Shown: positions 26,461 through 40,342 of the stretch, piece by piece | Numbering within the stretch: the stretch's first letter is position 1 | How the letters are laid out: the number at the start of each line of letters is the position of its first letter | NCBI RefSeq assembly: GCF_002240565.1 | Contig: NZ_MZMO01000001.1 | Span: 1,612,001-1,676,000, forward strand | Origin: Clavibacter michiganensis subsp. insidiosus | GTDB taxonomy: Bacteria > Actinomycetota > Actinomycetes > Actinomycetales > Microbacteriaceae | DNA length: 64,000 nt | Direction: 5' to 3' | Program-made: the position numbers and the translations under genes | The notes under the pieces: model-generated | The model's database searches: none | The model's input: only the letters and a program-made list of their open reading frames with translations | Told to the model about the DNA's origin: nothing

Positions 26461-27300
26461 ATGACCGCCGTCGCCGACACGACCCCGCCCGCTGCCGTCC
26501 CCGCCCTCCCGGCGGCCGGCGCGGTGCAGCTCCGCGGCGTGGGGCGCACCTTCCCCGTCGCCGGGGCCGGGGCGACGCGCGTCGTGCTGCGCGACGTGGA
26601 CATCGACCTCGCGGCGGGCGACGTCGTGGCGATCCTCGGCCCGTCCGGCTGCGGCAAGTCGACGCTCCTGCGCCAGGTGAGCGGGCTCGACCGGCCCGAC
26701 GCCGGATCCATCCGCATCGACGGCACGCCCGTCGACGAAGTCGACCAGCGCTCCGCGGTCGCGTTCCAGGAGCCGCGGCTGCTGCCGTGGCGGACCATCC
26801 GCGCCAACGTGCGCCTCGGCCTGCCGCGCGACGTCGAGCGCGCCGAGGGCGACGCCCGCGTGCGCGACCTCCTCGACCTCACGGGCCTCGCCGAGGCGGC
26901 CGACCTCCGTCCCCGGCAGGTCTCCGGCGGCATGGCCCAGCGCGCCTCGCTCGCCCGCGCGCTCGCCCGGCGGCCCCGCGTCCTCGTGCTCGACGAGCCG
27001 TTCGGCGCGCTGGACGCCCTCACGCGCCTCCGCATGCAGGACCTGCTGCTCGACGTGCACGCCGCGATCCCCACCACCGTCCTCCTCGTCACGCACGACG
27101 TGGACGAGGCCCTGCACCTCGCCGACCGCGTGGTGCTGCTCGGCCCGGATCCCGCGGACGGCGCCGCGCCCGGCGCGCCCGTCCGCCGCGTGCTCGAGGT
27201 GCCGGGGGCCCGTCCCCGCGACCGCGGCGACGCGACGCTCGCGGCCCTCCGCGCCGAGCTGCTCGAGGGGCTCGACGTGCCGGGCCACCGGGCGCGCTGA
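26461..27300 (+). CDS. ABC transporter ATP-binding protein, SsuB/TauB/NrtD type
   Basis: ATPase of an importer for small oxyanions such as sulfonates, taurine or nitrate-like solutes. Walker A LGPSGCGKST is at about residues 59-68, Q-loop segment FQEPRLLPWRTI is characteristic of this SsuB/TauB/NrtD branch, the signature is VSGGMAQRASLARAL, Walker B VLVLDEPFGALDALTR and the switch His in VTHDVDEALHLADR. 279 aa, with about 20 extra N-terminal residues. The lipoprotein and permease genes follow, making a complete importer. Confidence 0.9.
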   Translation: MTAVADTTPPAAVPALPAAGAVQLRGVGRTFPVAGAGATRVVLRDVDIDLAAGDVVAILGPSGCGKSTLLRQVSGLDRPDAGSIRIDGTPVDEVDQRSAVAFQEPRLLPWRTIRANVRLGLPRDVERAEGDARVRDLLDLTGLAEAADLRPRQVSGGMAQRASLARALARRPRVLVLDEPFGALDALTRLRMQDLLLDVHAAIPTTVLLVTHDVDEALHLADRVVLLGPDPADGAAPGAPVRRVLEVPGARPRDRGDATLAALRAELLEGLDVPGHRAR

Positions 27301-27367
27301 GCCCGACCGGCGCCACCACCCGCCGCACCACCATCCGCCCCACCCGACACCGCACCGAGGACCCACC

Positions 27368-28420
27368 GTGACCCGTCTCCTGCCCCGCAGATCCCTCCCC
27401 GCCCTCGCGCTCGCGGGCGCCGCCGCGATGCTCCTCGCCGGATGCGCCGCGGGGGAGGGCTCGGCCGTCGCCCCGGCCGCGGACGCGTCGGCGGATCCCG
27501 CGGGCTGGAGCGCCGACGCGCTCACCCTCGACTGGGCGACCTACAACCCACTCAGCCTCATCGTGAAGGACCAGGGCCTCGTGGAGAAGCGGCTCGGGTC
27601 GGACGTGAAGGTGGACTGGGTGCAGTCCGCGGGCTCGAACAAGGCCAACGAGCTGCTGCGCGCGGGAGCCGTCGACGTGGGATCCACCGCCGGATCCGCC
27701 GCGCTCCTCGCCCGGGCCAACGGCTCGCCCATCCGCACCATCGACGTGTACTCGCAGCCGGAGTGGACCGCGATCGTCGTGCCGAAGGGCTCGCCCATCA
27801 CGAGCGTCGACCAGCTCCGCGGCGCGGACATCGCCGCCACGAAGGGCACCGACCCGTACTTCTTCCTGCTGCAGACGCTCGACGAGGCGGGCATCCCCGC
27901 CTCCGACGTCACCATCCAGAACCTCCAGCACGCCGACGGCCGGGCCGCGCTCGAGAACGGCTCGGTCGACGCGTGGGCCGGGCTCGACCCGCTCATGGCC
28001 GCGAGCGAGGCCGAAGCGGGATCCACGCTGCTGTACCGGAACGTGGACTTCGCGACGTACGGGTTCCTCAACGCCACGCAGTCGTTCCTCGACGCGTCGC
28101 CCGACCTCGCGCAGGCCGTCGTCGACTCCTACGAGGAGGCCCGCGCCTGGGCCGTCGACCACCCCGACGAGACGGCGGCGATCCTCGCGCAGGCCGCCGC
28201 GATCGACCCGGCCGTCGCCTCCACGGTGATCGACCGCACGAACCTCGGCGTCGATCCCGTCCCCGGCGACGCGCAGCGCTCCGTGCTGGAGCGCGTCGGC
28301 CCGATCCTCGTGGAGTCGGACGACGTGCAGGACCAGGGGCAGGTCGACGCGGCCCTCGACGAGCTGTTCGAGCCGAAGTACGCCGAGGCCGCGGATCCCG
28401 CCTCGGGGTCCGCCGGATGA
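27368..28420 (+). CDS. ABC transporter substrate-binding lipoprotein, SsuA/NrtA type
   Basis: The extracellular binding protein of the importer. The signal peptide ends in the lipobox LLAGC (Cys near residue 26), so it should be lipid-anchored by Lgt, encoded later in this window. The mature part has the SsuA/NrtA-like fold: LDWATYNPLSLIVKDQGLVEKRLG, GAVDVGSTAGSAALLARANG, VPKGSPITSVDQLRGADIAATKGT and the loop AWAGLDPLMAASE. 350 aa from a GTG start. The ligand cannot be read from sequence; aliphatic sulfonates or related small anions are the family's usual substrates. Confidence 0.88.
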   Translation: MTRLLPRRSLPALALAGAAAMLLAGCAAGEGSAVAPAADASADPAGWSADALTLDWATYNPLSLIVKDQGLVEKRLGSDVKVDWVQSAGSNKANELLRAGAVDVGSTAGSAALLARANGSPIRTIDVYSQPEWTAIVVPKGSPITSVDQLRGADIAATKGTDPYFFLLQTLDEAGIPASDVTIQNLQHADGRAALENGSVDAWAGLDPLMAASEAEAGSTLLYRNVDFATYGFLNATQSFLDASPDLAQAVVDSYEEARAWAVDHPDETAAILAQAAAIDPAVASTVIDRTNLGVDPVPGDAQRSVLERVGPILVESDDVQDQGQVDAALDELFEPKYAEAADPASGSAG

Positions 28421-29280
28421 CCGCGCTCCGGCCCGCGCGGGAGGACGTCCGAGCAGACGACCGCACGGGCGCCGACGTCCCGGACGACGGCGACCGCGTC
28501 GCGCGATCCGCACGTGGCCGGACGACCGGCGGAGCGCTCCTCCGCGTCGCCGTGGGCCTCGTGGTCCCCGTCCTGGTGGTCGGCCTCTGGGCGGTCGTCA
28601 CCGCGACGGGCGCCGTGCCCGTCCACCTCCTCCCCGCGCCGCTCGACGTGGTGCGCGCCGGGGTGCAGCTCGCCCAGCAGGGGATCCTCGGGCAGTACGT
28701 CGCCATCTCCCTGCAGCGCGTGCTGCTCGGCTTCGCGCTCGGCGCCACGGTGGGCCTCGTGCTCGGCGCCGTGGTCGGCCTCTCGCGCGTCGGCCGGCTC
28801 CTCCTCGCGCCGACCGCGGGCGCGTTCCGCACGGTCCCGTCGCTCGCGTGGGTGCCGCTGCTGCTGCTCTGGATGGGGATCAACGAGGACTCCAAGGTCA
28901 CCCTCGTCGCCATCGGCGCGATGTTCCCCGTCTACACGACCGTCGCCGGCGCGCTCCGCCACGTGGACCCGCACCTCGTGGAGGTGGGGCGCGCGTTCGG
29001 GCTGACGCGGATCCCGCTGCTGGTCACCGTCCAGCTGCCCGCCGTGCTGCCCGCCGTCGTCTCGGGGCTGCGGCTCGCGCTCGCGCAGTCGTGGCTGTTC
29101 CTCGTGGCGGCGGAGCTGCTCGCCGCGTCGATGGGGCTCGGGTACCTGCTCACGGAGTCGTCCTCGAACGGGCGCGTCGACCGGGTGCTGCTCGCGATCG
29201 TGCTGCTCGCCGTGCTCGGCGCCGTCACCGACGCGGTCGTGGGACTCCTCGAGCGGGTGCTCGTGCGCCGCTGGGGCTGA
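28417..29280 (+). CDS. ABC transporter permease, SsuC/TauC type
   Basis: Inner-membrane channel of the importer; 287 aa with about 40 charged cytoplasmic residues first, then six predicted helices beginning LLRVAVGLVVPVLVVGLWAVV. The coupling loop that contacts the ATPase is EVGRAFGLTRIPLLVTVQLPAVLPAVVSGLR, the EAA motif of this family. The ATG overlaps the binding-protein stop as ATGA. The operon order ATPase, binding protein, permease is complete, and no gene for sulfonate desulfonation is nearby. Confidence 0.9.
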   Translation: MTALRPAREDVRADDRTGADVPDDGDRVARSARGRTTGGALLRVAVGLVVPVLVVGLWAVVTATGAVPVHLLPAPLDVVRAGVQLAQQGILGQYVAISLQRVLLGFALGATVGLVLGAVVGLSRVGRLLLAPTAGAFRTVPSLAWVPLLLLWMGINEDSKVTLVAIGAMFPVYTTVAGALRHVDPHLVEVGRAFGLTRIPLLVTVQLPAVLPAVVSGLRLALAQSWLFLVAAELLAASMGLGYLLTESSSNGRVDRVLLAIVLLAVLGAVTDAVVGLLERVLVRRWG

Positions 29281-29300
29281 CGCCCGTCGGCTTCCGTGTC

Positions 29301-29310
29301 GTCGCGTGAC
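29301..29310 (+). promoter_or_regulatory. Site upstream of acs identical to the ABC-operon site
   Basis: GTCGCGTGAC is one mismatch from a perfect palindrome and is embedded in a 13-base identity (CGTCGCGTGACGT, 29300-29312) with 26387-26399. It ends 44 bases before the acs-like start codon, near where an activator would bind if transcription starts at the ATG. Confidence 0.5.
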
Positions 29311-29342
29311 GTGCCGGTTCCGGATCCGCGTGCCGGCGCACG

Positions 29343-29348
29343 TAGCGT
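29343..29348 (+). promoter_or_regulatory. Candidate -10 box for a leaderless acs transcript
   Basis: TAGCGT is six bases before the ATG at 29355 and there is no ribosome binding site, again the leaderless layout. Confidence 0.5.
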
Positions 29349-29354
29349 CGGCGC

Positions 29355-31403
<2,049 letters not shown>

Positions 31404-31409
31404 GGACAC

Positions 31410-31437
31410 GCGCGGGCAGGGCGCCGGGCCCCCGCGC
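31410..31437 (+). terminator. Weak terminator-like hairpin after acs
   Basis: GCGCGGG (31410-31416) can pair with CCCGCGC (31431-31437), a 7-bp GC stem starting 7 bases after the acs stop. The loop is large and there is no U-tract. Confidence 0.35.
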
Positions 31438-31453
31438 CAGGGGGGAGACCCGC

Positions 31454-31459
31454 TAGAGT
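31454..31459 (+). promoter_or_regulatory. Candidate -10 box of the pyr operon
   Basis: TAGAGT would start transcription near 31466, about 20 bases before the PyrR-binding hairpin, so the whole hairpin would be in the leader RNA. No convincing -35 box is seen. Confidence 0.45.
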
Positions 31460-31484
31460 GCTCCCGGAACAGACCACCTTTAAC

Positions 31485-31517
31485 ATCCGTCCCGAGAGGC
31501 GGGGAAGGAGGTCGGAT
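31485..31517 (+). promoter_or_regulatory. PyrR-binding RNA hairpin enclosing the pyrR ribosome binding site
   Basis: The leader folds into a lower stem ATCCG (31485-31489) with CGGAT (31513-31517), an upper stem TCCC (31490-31493) with GGGA (31502-31505), a terminal loop GAGAGGCG and a purine-rich bulge AGGAGGT. The GAGAGG loop and purine bulge are the conserved parts of the PyrR binding loop known from Bacillus and mycobacteria. The bulge is the ribosome binding site, and the lower stem reaches the first base of the TTG start. PyrR binding with UMP should therefore block translation, as shown for mycobacterial pyr operons; no terminator is present. Confidence 0.75.
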
Positions 31518-32101
31518 TGCCTCAGCGCATCGTGCTGCAGCCCTCTGACATCACCCGTGCGCTCACGCGCATCGCCCACGAGATCCTCGAGTCGAACCGC
31601 GGCCCCCAGGGCCTGCTGCTCCTCGGGATCCCCACCCGCGGCACCGTCCTCGCCGAGCGCATCGGCCGGATCATCGCCCGCCTCGAGCCCGAGGCCCCCG
31701 CCGACCTGGTGGGCTCGCTCGACGTCACGATGTACCGCGACGACCTGCAGCGGAATCCGACCCGCGCGCCCGCGCCCACGCGCCTGCCGGCCGGCGGCGT
31801 CGACGGCCGCACGGTCGTGCTCGTCGACGACGTGCTCTTCTCCGGCCGCACGGTGCGCGCCGCCCTCGACGCGATCGGCGACCTCGGCCGCCCCACGGCC
31901 GTGCGGCTCGCCGCGCTGGTCGACCGCGGCCACCGGGAGCTCCCCATCCGCGCCGACTTCGTGGGCAAGAACCTGCCGTCGAGCCTCGCCGAGCGGATCT
32001 TCGTCCGGCTCGACGAGACCGACGGCGAGGAGTCGGTCAGCATCGCCGGCCCGGACGACGAGCCCGCAACCGCCGCCGCGGACCGGGGAGCGACCCGATG
32101 A
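31517..32101 (+). CDS. pyrR: Bifunctional pyr operon regulator / uracil phosphoribosyltransferase PyrR
   Basis: PyrR binds pyr leader RNA when UMP is high, and also converts uracil to UMP. The 194 aa are a PRTase type I fold: [42 protein letters not shown], and the PRPP loop [19 protein letters not shown]. The rare TTG start is supported by AAGGAGG five bases before it, and by the first codons [17 protein letters not shown]. It leads the operon and overlaps pyrB by ATGA. Confidence 0.95.
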   Translation: MPQRIVLQPSDITRALTRIAHEILESNRGPQGLLLLGIPTRGTVLAERIGRIIARLEPEAPADLVGSLDVTMYRDDLQRNPTRAPAPTRLPAGGVDGRTVVLVDDVLFSGRTVRAALDAIGDLGRPTAVRLAALVDRGHRELPIRADFVGKNLPSSLAERIFVRLDETDGEESVSIAGPDDEPATAAADRGATR

Positions 32102-33054
32102 GGCACCTGCTCTCCACCCGCGACCTCTCCCGGGACGAGGCGGTCCACATCCTCGACGTCGCCGAGGACATGGCCGACGTCGGCACGCGCGAGATCAAGA
32201 AGACCCCCGCGCTCCGCGGCCGCACGGTCGTCAACCTCTTCTTCGAGGACTCCACCCGCACGCGCATCTCCTTCGAGGCCGCCGCCAAGCGCCTCTCGGC
32301 CGATGCCATCAACTTCAGCGCGAAGGGGTCGAGCGTCTCCAAGGGCGAGAGCCTCAAGGACACCGCGCAGACGCTGCAGGCGATGGGCGCCGACGGCGTC
32401 GTCGTCCGGCACCCCTCCTCGGGCGCGCCGCACACGCTCGCCGGCAGCGGCTGGATCGACGCGGGCATCGTCAACGCGGGCGACGGCACGCACGAGCACC
32501 CCACGCAGGCGCTGCTCGACGCGTTCACCATCCGCCGCCGGCTGCACGGCTCCGCAGCGCGCGGGAAGGGCCTCGGCGGCACGCGCGTCGTCATCGTCGG
32601 CGACGTGCTGCACTCGCGCGTCGCCCGCTCGAACGCGTGGCTGCTCACGACGCTCGGGGCGGAGGTCACGCTCGTCGCGCCGCCCACGCTCGTGCCGGTG
32701 GGCGTCGGATCCTGGCCCGTCACCGTGCGCTACGACCTCGACGCGGCGCTCGCCGAGGGGAAGCCGGACGCCGTGATGATGCTCCGGATCCAGGCCGAGC
32801 GCATGCGCGCCGCGTTCTTCCCGAACCCGCGCGAGTACGCGCGCATCTGGGGGCTGGACGACGCGCGCCTCGCGCTCCTCGGGCCCGATACGATCGTCAT
32901 GCACCCGGGGCCCATGAACCGCGGGCTCGAGATATCCGCCGTCGCCGCCGACTCGGAGAGGTCCACGGTGCGCGAGCAGGTCGCCAACGGCGTCTCGGTG
33001 CGCATGGCCGTCCTCTACCTCCTGCTGTCCGGCGACGGGAAGGCCGACCGATGA
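32098..33054 (+). CDS. pyrB: Aspartate carbamoyltransferase catalytic subunit
   Basis: PyrB joins carbamoyl phosphate to aspartate. In 318 aa the carbamoyl phosphate motif [13 protein letters not shown] and the loops [25 protein letters not shown] and [15 protein letters not shown] (catalytic His) are present, plus MLRIQAERM of the aspartate domain and [11 protein letters not shown] near the end. There is no PyrI regulatory gene, and the next gene is pyrC, the usual arrangement in actinobacteria. Confidence 0.97.
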   Translation: MRHLLSTRDLSRDEAVHILDVAEDMADVGTREIKKTPALRGRTVVNLFFEDSTRTRISFEAAAKRLSADAINFSAKGSSVSKGESLKDTAQTLQAMGADGVVVRHPSSGAPHTLAGSGWIDAGIVNAGDGTHEHPTQALLDAFTIRRRLHGSAARGKGLGGTRVVIVGDVLHSRVARSNAWLLTTLGAEVTLVAPPTLVPVGVGSWPVTVRYDLDAALAEGKPDAVMMLRIQAERMRAAFFPNPREYARIWGLDDARLALLGPDTIVMHPGPMNRGLEISAVAADSERSTVREQVANGVSVRMAVLYLLLSGDGKADR

Positions 33055-34460
33055 CCCAGAACGACACGATCCAGGGCGACGCCCACCTGATCCGCGGCGC
33101 GACCCTGCCCTCGGGCGAGCGCGCCGACATCCTCGTCGCCGACGGGGTCATCCGCGCGATCGGGCCCGACCTCGTCGCCCCCGAGGGCGCGCACGTCATC
33201 GAGGCCGACGGCCTCGTCGCGCTGCCCGGCCTCGTCGACCTGCACGTGCACCTGCGCGAGCCCGGCTACGCGCAGAGCGAGACCGTGCTCACGGGATCCC
33301 GCGCCGCGGCCCTCGGCGGCTTCACCGCGGTCTTCGCGATGGCCAACACCATGCCCGTGCAGGACACGGCGGGCGTGGTCGAGCAGGTCAAGGCGCTCGG
33401 CGACGCGGCCGGGTACGCGACCGTCCGGCCCATCGGCGCCGTGTCGGTGGGCCTGGCGGGGGAGTCGATGGCGGAGATCGGCGCCATGGCGTCCAGCCGC
33501 GCCGCCGTCCGCGTCTTCTCCGACGACGGGAAGTGCGTCTCGGACCCGCTGCTCATGCGCCGCGCGCTCGAGTACGTGAAGGCCTTCGACGGCGTCATCG
33601 CGCAGCACGCGCAGGACCCGCGCCTCACCGAGGGCGCGACCATGAACGAGGGCGCCCTGTCCGGCGAGCTCGGCATCACGGGCTGGCCCGCGGTCGCCGA
33701 GGAGTCGATCATCGCGCGCGACGTGCTGCTCGCCGAGCACGTCGGATCCCGCCTGCACGTCTGCCACGTCTCCACCGCCGGTTCCGTCGACGTCATCCGC
33801 TGGGCCAAGGCCCGCGGGGTCGACGTCACCGCCGAGGTCACGCCGCACCACCTCCTCCTCACCGAGGACCTGGTCGCCGGCTACGACGCGCGCTACAAGG
33901 TGAACCCGCCGCTCCGGCGCCGCGAGGACGTCGAGGCCCTCCGCGCCGCGCTCGCCGACGGCACGATCGACGTCGTCGCGACCGACCACGCGCCGCACCC
34001 GACGGAGGCCAAGGACTGCGAGTGGGACGCGGCCGCGTTCGGCATGGTCGGCCTCGAGTCGGCGCTCTCCGTGGTGCAGCTCGCCATGGTCGACACCGGG
34101 CTCCTCGACTGGCAGGGCGTCGCGCGCGTCATGTCGCACGCGCCCGCGCGCATCGGCCGGCTCGCCGAGCACGGGCACGCGCTCGCCGGCGGATCCCCGG
34201 CCGACATCACGCTCTACGACCCGTCCGCGTCGCGCGTCTTCGGCCGCGACGACCTCGGCGGGCTGAGCGGCAACTCGCCCTACCTGGAGATGACGCTGCC
34301 CGGCCGCGTCGTCGCGACCTTCCACCGCGGCTACCCGACCGTGCTCGACGCCGCGCTCGTCGACCCCGGGACGGTCGCCCGCGCCGCGGTCGTCCGCGAC
34401 CGCCAGGACGCCGACGCGCGCGACGCGGCCTCCACCGACGCCCGGGCGGGACGCGCATGA
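33051..34460 (+). CDS. pyrC: Dihydroorotase
   Basis: PyrC closes carbamoyl aspartate to dihydroorotate. This 469-aa protein has the type I amidohydrolase signature: [20 protein letters not shown] with the two metal His, [29 protein letters not shown] [15 protein letters not shown] and the metal Asp in [11 protein letters not shown]. The usual carboxylated Lys site is less obvious by eye. A C-terminal extension of about 25 residues after [15 protein letters not shown] is Ala/Asp-rich. It overlaps pyrB and the next gene. Confidence 0.96.
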   Translation: MTQNDTIQGDAHLIRGATLPSGERADILVADGVIRAIGPDLVAPEGAHVIEADGLVALPGLVDLHVHLREPGYAQSETVLTGSRAAALGGFTAVFAMANTMPVQDTAGVVEQVKALGDAAGYATVRPIGAVSVGLAGESMAEIGAMASSRAAVRVFSDDGKCVSDPLLMRRALEYVKAFDGVIAQHAQDPRLTEGATMNEGALSGELGITGWPAVAEESIIARDVLLAEHVGSRLHVCHVSTAGSVDVIRWAKARGVDVTAEVTPHHLLLTEDLVAGYDARYKVNPPLRRREDVEALRAALADGTIDVVATDHAPHPTEAKDCEWDAAAFGMVGLESALSVVQLAMVDTGLLDWQGVARVMSHAPARIGRLAEHGHALAGGSPADITLYDPSASRVFGRDDLGGLSGNSPYLEMTLPGRVVATFHRGYPTVLDAALVDPGTVARAAVVRDRQDADARDAASTDARAGRA

Positions 34461-34984
34461 GCGACCGCATCGGACCCGCGATCACGGTGATCGCCTTCCT
34501 CCTCCTGCTCCTCGCGCTCATGGTGCTCGGCTGGCGCGCGCGCCGCCGACGCCAGCGCGCGCTGCCCGAGCCGCCGCGTCCGCCCGCGGGGCTCGGCGCG
34601 CCCGCGCTCGAGGTCGACGTGCTCTACGTCGCCACGACCACGGCAGGCCAGCCGCTCGACCGGCTCACCGTGACGCCCCTCGGCTTCCGCGGGCGCGCCG
34701 CGGCACGGGTGCACGACTCGGGTCTCGTGCTCGCGATCGACGGCGAGCGCGAGGTGCTCGTGCCCGCCGACCGCATCACGGGATCCGGGCTCGCGACCTA
34801 CGCGATCGACCGCGTGGTGGAGGAGGGCGGCCTCGTGGCCGTCACCTGGATCCTCGACCCCGCGGCCGAGACCCAAGTCGACACGTACCTCCGGGTGATC
34901 GACCCGCGCGAGAAGACCGCGCTCGTCGACGCCCTCCACCACATCACGCGCCCTGTGCACGACGACGACAACGAAGGGAAGTGA
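34457..34984 (+). CDS. Membrane-anchored PH-like domain protein in the pyr operon
   Basis: A 175-aa protein with an N-terminal membrane helix ([19 protein letters not shown]), a basic stop-transfer (RARRRRQR), and a soluble beta-rich domain ([45 protein letters not shown]). It matches the small PH-like domain protein found between pyrC and carA in many actinobacteria. Its role is unknown; the conserved place suggests it may serve the CarAB complex or only share expression. ATGA and GTGA overlaps tie it to both neighbours. Confidence 0.75.
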   Translation: MSDRIGPAITVIAFLLLLLALMVLGWRARRRRQRALPEPPRPPAGLGAPALEVDVLYVATTTAGQPLDRLTVTPLGFRGRAAARVHDSGLVLAIDGEREVLVPADRITGSGLATYAIDRVVEEGGLVAVTWILDPAAETQVDTYLRVIDPREKTALVDALHHITRPVHDDDNEGK

Positions 34985-36158
34985 CCGACATGGCCCGACA
35001 CGAACCGGCGGTCCTGGTGCTCGAGGACGGACGGAGGTACGTCGGACGCGCGTACGGCGCCCGCGGCGTGACCCTCGGCGAGGCCGTCTTCGCCACCGGC
35101 ATGACCGGCTACCAGGAGACGATCACCGACCCGTCCTACGCGGGCCAGATCGTGCTCCAGACGGCGCCGCACATCGGCAACACCGGCATGAACGACGACG
35201 ACATGGAGTCCCGCCGCATCTGGGTCGCCGGCTACGTCGTCCGCGACCCCTCCCGCGTGGTCTCCAACTTCCGCGGGCAGCGCACGCTCGAGGACGACCT
35301 CGTCGCCCAGGGCGTGGTCGGCGTCTCCGGCATCGACACGCGCGCCGCCACGCGCCGGATCCGCGACGAGGGCGCCATGCGCGCCGGCGTCTTCTCCGGC
35401 GAGGCCTACGCGCTCGGCGACGACGAGCAGCTCGCGCAGGTGCGGCGGGCGCCCGACATGACGGGCCGCAACCTCTCCGCCGAGGTGTCCACGCAGGAGA
35501 CGTACACGATCCCCGCGGAAGGGGAGCGCATCGGATCCGTCGCGGTGCTCGACCTCGGCATCAAGACCGCCACGGTGAAGCACCTCGCGGCCCGCGGCCT
35601 CGACGTGCACGTCGTGCCGCAGTCGATCACCACGGAGCAGCTCGCCGAGCTCGCGCCCACGGCGGTCTTCTACTCGAACGGCCCCGGCGACCCCGAGGCC
35701 TCGCAGTACCACGTCGAGCTGCTGCAGGACGTGCTGCGGAAGGGCATCCCGTTCTTCGGGATCTGCTTCGGCAACCAGCTCCTCGGCCGCGCCCTCGGGT
35801 TCGACACCTACAAGCTGCCGTTCGGCCACCGCGGGATCAACCAGCCCGTGCTCGACCGCCGCACGGGCCGCGTCGAGATCACGAGCCAGAACCACGGCTT
35901 CGCGGTCTCCGCGCCGCTCGACGGCCCCGTGGACAGCCCCGCCGGCTTCGGCCGCGCGGAGGTCAGCCACGTCTCGCTCAACGACCAGGTGGTCGAGGGG
36001 CTCAACTGCCTCGACATCCCCGCCTTCAGCGTGCAGTACCACCCGGAGGCGGCGGCCGGCCCGCACGACTCGTCGTACCTCTTCGACCGGTTCATCGAGC
36101 TGATCCACGCCGCGGGCGACGCCCCCGCATCCGCCGCGACCCCCCAGGAGACCGTGTA

Positions 36159-36159
<1 letters not shown>
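34981..36159 (+). CDS. carA: Carbamoyl-phosphate synthase small chain
   Basis: CarA hydrolyses glutamine to feed ammonia to CarB. The 392 aa hold the N-terminal CPSase domain ([44 protein letters not shown]) and the class I amidotransferase domain with nucleophile Cys in [16 protein letters not shown] and the His/Glu in [10 protein letters not shown]. The GTG at 34981 overlaps the previous stop; the ATG at 34990, three codons later, is an equal alternative. One-base overlap with carB as TAATG. Confidence 0.97.
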
Positions 36160-39445
<3,286 letters not shown>

Positions 39446-39449
<4 letters not shown>

Positions 39450-40342
39450 CCACCGCGGACGGCGGGGCGGCCCCGGCCGCCCCGCCGTTCGGCGCGCGCC
39501 TCGCCCGCGCGTTCGGCGAGCGCGGGCACCTCTGCGTCGGCATCGACCCGCACCGGTCGCTGCTCGACGTGTGGGGCCTCGCCGACGACGCGCGCGGACT
39601 CGAGGAGTTCGGCCTGCGCGTGGTCGAGGCGACCGCGGGGCGGGCCGGCATCGTCAAGCCGCAGGTCGCGTTCTTCGAGCGCCACGGATCCGCCGGGTAC
39701 GCCGCCCTCGAGCGCGTGCTCGCCGCGGCGCGCGACGCGGGCCTCCTCGTGATCGCCGACGCCAAGCGCGGCGACATCGGCTCCACGGTCGACGCGTACG
39801 GCGCCGCCTGGCTCGCGCCCGACAGCCCGCTGCGCGCCGACGCCGTCACCCTCACGGCCTACACGGGCGTGGGATCCCTCGACGGCGTCCGCGCCGCGGC
39901 CGACGCGTGGGGCGCGGGCGTCTTCGTCCTCGCCGCCACCTCGAACCCCGAGGCCCGCGAGCTGCAGCGCGCGGTGCTGCCGTCCGACGGATCCGGCGAC
40001 GACGCCCGCACGGTCGCCCGCGGGATCCAGGACGCCGCCGTCGCCGCGAACGGCCCGCTCGACGACCCGTCGGCGGGTCCCGGGTCCTTCGGCCTGGTCG
40101 TCGGCGCGACCGTCGACGCCGCCGACGCCGGCCTCGACCTCGCGCAGCTCGTCCGCACCCCGATCCTCGCGCCGGGCTTCGGCCACCAGGGCGCGCTGCT
40201 CGGCGATGTCCGGAAGCTGTTCGGCCCGGCCGCCGGCGTTGTCATCGCGGCCGCGTCGCGGAGTATCCTCACGGCAGGGCCACGGCGTGTCGCGGAGGCC
40301 GTCACCGACCACGCCGGACGACTCGAAGAGGTGCTGCCATGA
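39446..40342 (+). CDS. pyrF: Orotidine 5'-phosphate decarboxylase (type 2)
   Basis: PyrF decarboxylates OMP to UMP, the last step of the pathway. The 298-aa length and [17 protein letters not shown] at the start mark the long, type 2 branch. The catalytic motif is [31 protein letters not shown] and [11 protein letters not shown] close the barrel. pyrD (dihydroorotate dehydrogenase) and pyrE are not in the window. Near the 3' end GTT, GTC ATC and AGT ATC codons stand out, apparently holding a promoter for the next gene. ATGA overlap with the mIHF-gmk gene. Confidence 0.95.
40239..40269 (+). promoter_or_regulatory. Promoter embedded in pyrF, likely for the mIHF-gmk gene
   Basis: TTGTCA (40239-40244) and TATCCT (40264-40269) are close to -35 and -10 consensus, with a 19-base gap. 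They are spelled with codons rare in this genome (GTT, AGT). Transcription would start about 60 bases before the next ATG, letting gmk be made when the pyr operon is repressed. Confidence 0.5.
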
